A stretch of 64,000 bases of DNA from Streptomyces eurythermus. GTDB lineage: Bacteria > Actinomycetota > Actinomycetes > Streptomycetales > Streptomycetaceae. Every line of letters begins with the position of its first letter. Within the stretch, counting starts at the first letter, position 1. The notes beneath the pieces are model-generated. The model made no database searches. It saw only the letters and a program-made list of their open reading frames with translations, and was not told where the DNA came from. Shown here piece by piece: positions 1 to 19,800 of the stretch. The stretch spans positions 1 through 64,000 of the forward strand of contig NZ_BMSK01000008.1 of the NCBI RefSeq assembly GCF_014649115.1, given 5' to 3'. The translations under genes were made by a program, and so were the position numbers.

Positions 1-429
1 TACTGGGTCGAGCATGTCATCCGCACAGTGCGCTTTGCCGACGCGGTCAGCGCCGCCGACACCGGTGCCTGGATCGAACTCGGCCCGGACGGTGTCCTGT
101 CGGCCCTGACGGAGAACGCGGTGCCGGTGTTGCGTAAGGACCGTGGCGAGTACCGGCAGGCCGTGACCGCGCTGGCGCACGGTTTCGTCCACGGCGCGGA
201 CGTGGACTGGCCCGCTCTGTTCGCCCCCTATGAGCCCCGGCGCGTGGCTCTGCCGACTTACCCGTTCCAGCGTGAGCGTTACTGGCTGGAGCCGGTCTCC
301 GCCGGTGATGTCTCTTCGGCGGGTCTGTCCGAGGCGGGTCACCCTCTGCTCGCTGCTGCTGTCGAACTTCCGGACGGGGGGCTGGTGTTGACCGGCCGAA
401 TCGCCCTGTCCACCCACCCCTGGCTCGCC
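1..429 (+). repeat. PKS segment nearly identical to 10681-11109
   Basis: This AT-end/DH-start segment matches bases 10681-11109 of the next PKS gene. I count one difference in the first 217 bases and about 18 in 420. Identity then stops abruptly near base 430. Confidence 0.95.
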
Positions 430-3033
430 GGTCACACGGTGCTGGGCTCGGTCCTGCTGCCGGGCGCCGCGTTCGTGGAGCTGGCGCTGACGGCCGGGCG
501 GCGTGCCGGGTGCCCGAGGGTCGAGGACCTGGTGCTCTCCGCGCCGCTGGTGGTGCCCCGCACGGGTGCCGTCCAGCTCCAAGTGGTGGTGGAGGCGCCG
601 GGCGAGGACGGCGGTCGGGCCGTGGCGGTGTACTCGCGGCCGGCCTCCGACGGGGACGACGCCGAGTGGACCCAGCACGTGGCGGGCTCACTGAGTGCCG
701 TCGAGGCGGCACCCGGCCCCGGGTTCGCCTGGCCGCCCGCCGACGCCGCGGTGGAGCGCGATCTGACCGGCCTTTACGACGGACTGGCCGAGCGCGGCTA
801 CGCCTACGGCCCGGTCTTCCAGGGCCTGAGCCGGCTCTGGCAGGAGGGCGAGGCGATCGTCGCGACGGTCGAGCTTCCGGCCCAGCAGCCCGGCGCGACG
901 GGTGACTTCGTCGCTCATCCGGCCCTGCTGGACGCCGTCGTGCACCCGCTGTTGCCCGGCGTCGTCGACGACGAGCGCCCGGCCGGACTGCCGTTCGCCT
1001 GGAGCGGGGTGAGCGTCTACGCGACGGGTGCGACGCGGGTGCGGGTGCGGATCGCGCCGGTCGGCCCGGACACGGTGTCGCTGCACATGGTGGACGAGGG
1101 CGGCCGGACCGTGGCGAGGATCGACGCGCTGACCTGGCGGGCGGTGGAGGCCGGTTCCGTCCGGTCCGCCGGCCACCGGTCGCTGTACGAAGTCGCCTGG
1201 AACCCGGTCGAGTTGCCCGAGGGCGAGGACACCGGCTCGTGGACGGTGCTCGGCGCCCCCCGGTCCGGGATCCCCGGACACGCCGCCGATCTGGCGGTCC
1301 TGCGCGCCGGGCTCGACAGCGGTGAGCCGCTGCCACCGGTCGTGCTGGCACCCCTGGCGGCCGGTGGCCCGGCCGACGGGTCCGCCGTGGTCGGCGGCGC
1401 CCTGGAACTGGTGCAGGAGTGGCTGGCGGACCAGCGGTTCACCCGGGCGCGGCTGGTGGTCGTCACCACCGGCGCCGCCGGCCCGGACCCGGCGGACCTC
1501 TCCGGAGCCGCCGCGCTGGGCCTGTTGAGGTCGGCGCAGACCGAGCACCCCGACCGGCTGGTCCTGGTGGACGTGGACGACCTGGACGACGCGTGGCCGC
1601 TGCTGCCGGGCGCGGTGGCCTCGGGCGAGCCGCAGCTCGTCCTGCGCTCCGGTACCGCGCTGGTGCCCCGGGTGGTGCGGGCGGCGGCCGAGGACGGCGA
1701 CGCGCGCGTCCCGTTCCCGACCGAGGGCACGACGCTGATCACCGGCGGTACCGGCACGCTGGGCCGCCTGCTCGCCCGGCACTTGGTGGGCACGCACGGG
1801 GTGCGCCGGCTGCTGCTGGCCGGGCGGCGTGGCCCGGACGCTCCCGGTGCTGCCGAACTCGTCACCGAACTCAAGGAGTTGGGGGCCGAGGCGGTCGACA
1901 TAGCGGCCTGCGACGTGACGGACCGTACGGAGCTGGCGGAGCTTTTGGCCGAGGTGCCCGCCGCACACCCGCTGACCGCCGTGCTGCACCTGGCCGGGGT
2001 CGCCGACGACGGCGTCATCGCCTCCCTGGACCGGCGGAGGACGGCCGGCGTGTTCGAGCCCAAGGCGCTGTCCGCCTGGCACCTGCACGAGCTGACCCGC
2101 GACCTGGAGCTGTCCGCGTTCGTGCTGTTCTCCTCGGTCGCGGCCACCTTCGGCGCCCCCGGCCAGGGCAACTACGCGGCCGCCAACGCCTACCTCGACG
2201 CGCTCGCGCTGCACCGGCGCTCCCTCGGCCTCCCGGCGCAGGCCCTCTCCTGGGGCCTGTGGGCGCGCGAGAGCGGCATCACCGGCCGCCTGACGACCGC
2301 CGACCTGCGTCGGCTCGCCCGGGCCGGGGTCGTCGCGCTGGACGACGCCACCGGCCTGGACCTGTTCGACGCGGCCCTGGCCGCCGGCCGGCCGTGGCTG
2401 CTGCCGATGCGGCTGGACACCAAGGCGCTGCGCCTCCAGGGCGAGGCGCTGCCCGCGGTGCTGCGCGGCTTGGTCGCCACGGCCCGGCGGCCCGGCGGGA
2501 CGGCCGGTGCGCCCGCCGAGAACCTGGTCGAGGTGCTGGCGCGCACCGCCCCGGAGGACCGGGAACGGCTGGTCGAGGAGGCGGTCCTGAGGGAGATCGC
2601 CGTCGTGCTCGGTCATGCCGGAGCCGACGGCCTCGACCGGGACCGGACCTTCGCGGAGCTGGGCTTCGACTCCCTGACCGCGGTGGACCTGCGCAACCGG
2701 CTCACCGCCCTGGCCGGACGGCGCCTGCCGGCGACGCTGGCCTTCGACTACCCGACGCCGACCGCCCTGGCCGGCTACCTGCGGGCCGAACTGTGCGCGG
2801 AGGTGTCCCAGGGACACCCCGTACTGGATCGCCTGGGCGAGCTGGAGGCCGAGCTCGCCACCGCCGAGCTCGACGCGGAGACCCGCGCGGAGGCCGCGGA
2901 ACGGCTGGGCGCCCTGCTCTCCGCGTGGACGGGCGACGCCGAGGCGGCCCGGGCCGCCGGGCGGCTGGCCGACGCCTCCGCCGACGAGGTCTACGACTTC
3001 GTGAGCAAAGAACTCGGGATCTCCCTCAACTGA
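1..3033 (+). CDS. Type I modular polyketide synthase, 3' part (AT end-DH-KR-ACP-docking)
   Basis: The reading frame is open from base 1, so this is the C-terminal 1,010 residues of a larger PKS protein. Visible in order are the last part of an acyltransferase with the post-AT linker (to about base 290), a dehydratase, a ketoreductase, an acyl carrier protein and a C-terminal docking region. The DH keeps HxxxGxxxxP (His codon at 433) and the downstream DAxxH motif (about 928), so it looks active. The KR has the NADPH motif GGTGTLG near 1744, the catalytic Lys, Ser and Tyr (GNYAAAN), and DD after the AGV motif, which suggests a B-type hydroxyl. ACP serine lies in LGFDSL near 2662. The AT specificity residues are outside the window. 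Expected output of the module is an alkene. The acidic C-terminus should dock onto the N-terminal helix of the next protein, whose gene starts 48 bp downstream. Confidence 0.96.
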   Translation, partial: YWVEHVIRTVRFADAVSAADTGAWIELGPDGVLSALTENAVPVLRKDRGEYRQAVTALAHGFVHGADVDWPALFAPYEPRRVALPTYPFQRERYWLEPVSAGDVSSAGLSEAGHPLLAAAVELPDGGLVLTGRIALSTHPWLAGHTVLGSVLLPGAAFVELALTAGRRAGCPRVEDLVLSAPLVVPRTGAVQLQVVVEAPGEDGGRAVAVYSRPASDGDDAEWTQHVAGSLSAVEAAPGPGFAWPPADAAVERDLTGLYDGLAERGYAYGPVFQGLSRLWQEGEAIVATVELPAQQPGATGDFVAHPALLDAVVHPLLPGVVDDERPAGLPFAWSGVSVYATGATRVRVRIAPVGPDTVSLHMVDEGGRTVARIDALTWRAVEAGSVRSAGHRSLYEVAWNPVELPEGEDTGSWTVLGAPRSGIPGHAADLAVLRAGLDSGEPLPPVVLAPLAAGGPADGSAVVGGALELVQEWLADQRFTRARLVVVTTGAAGPDPADLSGAAALGLLRSAQTEHPDRLVLVDVDDLDDAWPLLPGAVASGEPQLVLRSGTALVPRVVRAAAEDGDARVPFPTEGTTLITGGTGTLGRLLARHLVGTHGVRRLLLAGRRGPDAPGAAELVTELKELGAEAVDIAACDVTDRTELAELLAEVPAAHPLTAVLHLAGVADDGVIASLDRRRTAGVFEPKALSAWHLHELTRDLELSAFVLFSSVAATFGAPGQGNYAAANAYLDALALHRRSLGLPAQALSWGLWARESGITGRLTTADLRRLARAGVVALDDATGLDLFDAALAAGRPWLLPMRLDTKALRLQGEALPAVLRGLVATARRPGGTAGAPAENLVEVLARTAPEDRERLVEEAVLREIAVVLGHAGADGLDRDRTFAELGFDSLTAVDLRNRLTALAGRRLPATLAFDYPTPTALAGYLRAELCAEVSQGHPVLDRLGELEAELATAELDAETRAEAAERLGALLSAWTGDAEAARAAGRLADASADEVYDFVSKELGISLN

Positions 3034-3081
3034 GCACCGCTGCAAGCCCGCTGTACTGCCGGACCGATCGGGGTGGAAGAG

Positions 3082-13782
<10,701 letters not shown>

Positions 13783-13835
13783 CAGGCCCGGACACGGCGC
13801 GGAACCGCACGACGCAGCACAGGGAGGAACGACAG

Positions 13836-16800
13836 GTGTCAGAGCCGGAGCAGGACAAGGTCGTCGAGTATCTGCGGCGGGTCACCGCGGACCTCAAGAG
13901 GTCCCGGCAGCGGGTGCGCGAACTGGAGGACCGGGAGCACGAGCCGATAGCGATCATCGGCATGGCCTGCCGCTACCCGGGCGGGGTCCGGTCGCCGGAG
14001 GACCTCTGGCGGCTGGTCGCCGAGGGCGGCGACGCGATGTCGGAGTTCCCGGTGGACCGGGGCTGGCCGGCCGACCTCCACCACCCGGACCCGGACCACC
14101 CCGGCACCACCTACGCGCGGGCCGGCGGGTTCCTCCACCGGGCCGGGGAGTTCGACGCGGGCTTCTTCGGCATCTCGCCGCGCGAGGCGCTGGCCATGGA
14201 CCCGCAGCAGCGCCAGCTCCTGGAGACGGCGTGGACGGTCGCGGAGAGCGCGGGCATCGACCCGCTCACGCTGTCCGGCAGCGACACCGGCGTCTTCGTC
14301 GGCGCGATGTACCAGAACTACGCGCTGCGCAACGGCGAGGTGCCCGAGGAGGTGGAGGGCTACCTGATCAGCGGCAGCGCGGACAGCGTGGTCTCCGGCC
14401 GGGTCTCCTACGCCCTCGGCCTGGTCGGCCCCGCGGTCACGGTGGACACCGCCTGCTCCTCCTCGCTGGTGGCCCTGCACCTGGCCGCCCAGGCGCTGCG
14501 CAACGGCGAGTGCTCGCTCGCGATGGCCGGCGGTGTCACCGTGATGTCCACACCGACCCTGTTCCTGGAGTTCTCCCGGCAGCGGGGGCTGTCCGCGGAC
14601 GGGCGGTGCAAGTCCTTCGCGGCCGCCGCGGACGGCACCGGCTGGTCCGAGGGGGTCGGCCTGGTGCTGCTGGAACGGCTCTCCGACGCGCGGCGCAACG
14701 GCCACCGGGTGCTGGCGGTGGTGCGCGGCAGCGCCGTCAACCAGGACGGCGCGTCGAACGGCCTGACGGCTCCCAACGGGCCGTCCCAGCGCCGGGTGAT
14801 CCGCCGTGCGCTGGCCAACGCGCGGCTGACCCCGCTGGACGTGGACGCGGTGGAGGCGCACGGCACCGGCACCAGGCTCGGCGACCCGATCGAGGCCGAG
14901 GCCCTGCTCGCCACCTACGGTCGGGACCGTCCGTCCGGCCGGCCGCTGCGCCTGGGCTCGGTGAAGTCCAACCTGGGCCACACCCAGGCCGCCGCCGGCG
15001 TCGCCGGTGTGATCAAGATGGTGCTGGCGCTGCGGCACGGTCTGCTGCCGAAGACGCTGCACGTGGACGCGCCCTCCCCGGACGTGGACTGGGACTCCGG
15101 CGGTGTCGAGCTGCTGACCGAGCCGATGGCCTGGCCGGAGACCGGCCGGCCGCGCCGGGCGGCCGTCTCCGCGTTCGGGATCAGCGGCACCAACGCCCAC
15201 GTGGTGCTGGAGCAGGCCCCGGAGCCGGCGCCCGGCGAGGCCCCGGAGCCGTCCGGGCGGGCCCGAGGCGCGACCGCCGGCGGCGTGGTGCCGTGGGTGG
15301 TCTCCGCCCGGGGCGCGGAGGCACTGCGTACCCAGGCCGGTCGGCTGGCCGAGTTCCTCGCCGCCGGGCCCGGGCCCGACCCGGTCGACGTCGCGTGGTC
15401 GCTGGTGACCACCCGCGCGGCGCTGGAGGACCGCGCCGTGGTGCTGGGCGGCGACCCGGAGCAGTTGCTGGCCGGGCTGCGGGCGGTCGCGGCGGGCGCC
15501 GAGCACCCGGCGGTGGTCCGCGCCACCGGCCCGGCCGGGGCGGGGCGCGGGGTGGCCTTCCTCTTCACCGGGCAGGGTTCGCAACGGGCGGGCATGGGAG
15601 CCGAGCTGGCCGAGGCGTACCCGGTCTTCGCGGCCGCGCTCGACGAGGTCTGCGCCGAACTCGACCCGCTGCTCGGGGTCTCGCTGCGCGAGGCGATCAC
15701 CACCGGGACCGCCGCCGACGGCCGCTCGCTGGACCGGACCGACCTGACCCAGCCGGCGCTGTTCGCCGTCCAGGTCGCGCTGGTCAGGCTGGCGGAGTCC
15801 TGGGGCATCCGGCCGGCGGCCGTGGCCGGCCACTCGATCGGTGAGCTGACGGCCGCGTACGTCGCGGGCGTGTGGTCGCTGCCGGACGCCTGCGCCGTGG
15901 TGGCCGCCCGTGGCCGGCTGATGCAGGCGCTGCCGCCCGGCGGCGCGATGCTCGCCGTCCAGGCCGACCGGGAGCGAGTGGCGGCCTGGGTGGCCGAGCA
16001 GGCGCCCGGCGTCGACGGCGAGTTGGCGATCGCCGCCGTCAACGGCCCGTCCTCCGTGGTGGTTTCGGGACGCGCGCGGGCGGTCGAGGCGGTCGGCCGG
16101 GCGGCGCGCGAGGCCGGCTGCCGGACCAAGGCGCTCACCGTCAGCCACGCCTTCCACTCGCCGCTGATGCGGCCGATGCTCGACGCCTTCGCCGAGGTGC
16201 TGGCCACCGTCGCGACCCGGCCGCCGGTGCTGCCCGGGGTCGCCGCGGTGACCGGGCAGTGGAGCGACGGCGACTCCTGGGGCTCGTCCGCATACTGGGC
16301 CGAGCAGGTCTGCGCGCCGGTGCGGTTCGCGGACGTGGCCGCCACCCTGCTCGCCGACGGCTTCGACACCTGCCTGGAGGCAGGTCCCGACGGTGTGCTC
16401 TCGGCGCTGGTCACCGAGACCGCCGAGCACCTCGGGGCCGCGCGGCGCACCGGCTCCCCGGAGGCTGCCGACGGCTCCCCGAAGGGCTCCGCGGACGCCG
16501 GGCGCCCGCGTGCCCCGCTGGCCGTCCCGTTGCTGCGCCGCGGCCGCCCGGAGCGCGCCGCCGCGCTGGCCGCGGCCGCCGCACTGTTCACCGCCGGAGC
16601 GCCGGTCGACTGGGCCGGGCTCCTCCAGGCCGGACCCGACGACCGGCCCGCGCCGGTGGAGCTGCCGACCTACACCTTCCGCACCGACCGGTACTGGCTC
16701 CCCGCGGAGGCGGAGGAGGCCGAGGGTGCCTCCGGGGCCGAGCGGGCCGACGGGACGGACGGTGCCGGCGCGGCCGACGCCGAGTTCTGGCGCCTGGTCG

Positions 16801-19800
16801 AGCGGGGGGACCTCGACGGGCTCACCGACGCCCTGCGGGTGACCGAGGACGTTCCGCTGAGCCGCGCACTGCCGGCGCTCTCCACCTGGCACCGCTCCCG
16901 CCGGGCGGACGAGCAGGCCGCGCAGTGGCTCTACCGTACGCGCTGGCAGCGTCTGCCCGCCGTCCCGGCCGTCGTCCCCGGGCGCTGGCTGGTCGTCGTC
17001 CCGGACGCCCCCGGGGAGCAGGCCTGGTCGACAGCGGTGGTCGAGGCGCTGCGCGGGCACGTCGAGCCGGTCGTGGTCCCGGTGGGCGCGCGGGCGACGC
17101 TGGCCGACCGGCTGGGCGCCGTCCTCGCCGAAGGGCCGCGACCGGCCGGACTGCTCTGCCTGGCGGGTGTCGACGAGCGGCCGGAACCCGGCCACCCGGA
17201 GGTCACCCGCGGCCTCGCCGACACCCTCGCCGTCCTCCAGGCCGCACCGGGCCTCGGACTCCCGGTGTGGACGGCGACCAGGGAGGCGGTGGCGGCGACC
17301 CCGCACGACGGTCCGGCCGGCTTCGCCCAGGCCCCGGTGTGGGGCCTGGGCCAGGCGGCCCGGCTGGAGCAACCACAGTGCTGGGGCGGGCTGGTGGACC
17401 TGCCGGCCGAGCCGGACGGGACCACCGGCGCCCTGCTGGCCGCCGTGCTCTCCGGCACGGCCCGGCCGGGTGGCGAGGACCAGGCGGCGATCCGCCGCGC
17501 GGCCGTCCACGTCCGCCGGCTGGTCCGCTACCGGCCCGCCGCCCCGTCGTCGGGGTGGCGCCCGTCCGGCACCGTCCTGGTGGCCGGCGGCACGGGCGCG
17601 CTCGGCGCCGAGGTCGCCCGCTGGCTCGCCCGGGAGGGCGCCGGGCACCTGGTGCTCACCAGCCGCAGGGGACCGGACGCGCCGGGAGCCGCGGACCTCG
17701 CCGCCGAACTGACCGCGCTGGGCGCCGAGGTGACCGTCGCGGCCTGCGACGCGGCGGACGGCGAGGCGCTCGCCGCGCTGCTGGACACGCTGCCCGCCCC
17801 GCTCACCGCCGTCGTGCACGCCGCCGGCGTCCTGGACGACGGGGTGCTCTCCGCGCTCACCCCCGCCCGGCTCGCCGAGGTGGCCCGGGCCAAGGCCGTC
17901 GCCGCGCTCAACCTGCACCGGCTCACCCTCGGCGCCGAGCTGTCGGCCTTCGTGCTGTTCTCCTCGATCGCCGGCACGCTGGGCAGCGCGGGGCAGGGCA
18001 ACTACGCGGCGGCCAACGCCTTCCTCGACGCCCTGGCCGAGCACCGGGTGCGGAACGGCCTGCCGGCCACCTCGATCGCCTGGGGCCCGTGGGCCGGGGC
18101 CGGGATGGCGGCGGGGGAGGGGGTCCGGGAGAAGCTGGCCCGGCTCGCCGTCGAGCCGATGGCGGCCCGGCCCGCCCTCGCCGCGCTGCGGACGGCCGTG
18201 GGCAGTGGCGCGGCCGGCGTCGTCGTCGCCGACGTCCGGTGGGCGCGGCTGGTCGCCGGAGGCCCCCCGCCGCCGCTGCTCGCCGAGCTGCCGGAGGCCC
18301 GACCGGCCCCCGGTGCCCCGGCCACCGGCGCCCCGGCGCCCGCGCAGGCCCGGCTCGCCGATCTACCGCCCGGCCAACTCGACCGCGCACTGCGTGAGTT
18401 GGTGACGGAGAAGGCGGCACAGGCGCTGGGCCACCAGGACACGTCGGCGTTCGCGGCCGACACGTCGTTCCGCGCACTCGGGCTCGACTCGCTGACCGCC
18501 GTCGAACTGCGCAACGCGCTGGCCGGCGCCCTCGGTGTGGCCCTGCCGCCCACCCTCGCCTTCGACCACCCCACCCCGCAGGCCCTCGCCGCGCACCTGC
18601 GCACCCTGCTGCGGCCGGCCCCGGTGCCGGCCCCCGGCCGTGACCTCCCGGACGGGGAGGGCCGGACCGCCGAGGACCCGATCGCCATCGTCTCGATGGA
18701 CTGCCGCTTCCCCGGTGGCGTCACCGGCCCGGACGAGTTCTGGGAGCTGCTGGCGGCCGGGCGCGACACCGTCACCGGATTCCCCACCGACCGCGGCTGG
18801 GACCTGACGGCCCTCTACCACCCCGACCCGGACCACCCCGGCACCAGCTACACCCGTCACGGGGCCTTCCTCGACGCCCCCGACCGCTTCGACGCGGCCT
18901 TCTTCGGCATCGGCGCGCGCGAGGCGGCGGCCATGGACCCGCAGCAGCGGCTGCTGCTGGAGATCTCCTGGCGGGCCGTGGAACGCGCGGGCGTCGACCC
19001 GCTGTCGCTGCGGGGGAGCCGCACCGGGGTCTTCATCGGCACCAACGGGCAGGACTATCTGTCCTTCGTCGACGGGATCCCGGACGGGCTGGCCGGCTAC
19101 CTCGGCACCGGCAACGCGGCCAGCGTGCTCTCCGGCCGGATCGCCTACACCCTCGGCCTGCACGGCCCGGCGCTCAGCGTGGACACCGCCTGCTCCTCCG
19201 GGCTGGTGGCCCTGCACCTCGCCGCCAACTCGCTGCGCACGGGTGAGTGCTCACTGGCGCTGGTCGGCGCGGCGACGGTGATGTCCAGCCCGGGCGTCTT
19301 CGTGGACTTCAGCCGCCAGCGCGGCCTCGCCGAGGACGGTCGCTGCAAGGCGTTCGCGGCCGCCGCGGACGGCACCGGATGGGGCGAGGGGGCCGGCGTG
19401 CTGCTGCTCGAACGGCTCTCCGACGCCCGCCGCAACGGCCACCCGGTGCTCGCCGTGCTGCGCGGCACCGCGGTCAACCAGGACGGCGCCTCGAACGGCC
19501 TGACCGCACCCAACGGGCCGGCCCAGCAGCGGGTGATCGGAGCGGCGCTGGAGGCGGCGGGCCTGGCGCCCGACGAGGTCGACGCGGTCGAGGCGCACGG
19601 CACCGGCACCACGCTCGGCGACCCGATCGAGGCCCAGGCGCTGCTCGCCACCTACGGGCAGGGCCGTCCCGCCGACCGCCCGCTCCACCTCGGCTCGGTG
19701 AAGTCGAACATCGGCCACACCCAGGCCGCCGCCGGACTCGCCGGGCTGATCAAGATGGTGCTGGCGCTGCGCCACGGCCTGCTGCCGAGGACACTGCACG

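Noticed and set aside
13839..18044. 1,401-codon open frame on the minus strand inside the PKS genes, with similar long ones at 688-3720, 6658-9000 and 10441-13515
   Set aside because: Antisense shadows of PKS genes caused by high third-position GC. The proteins are Gly/Arg/Val/Gln-rich without domain motifs, while the plus strand encodes complete PKS domains.
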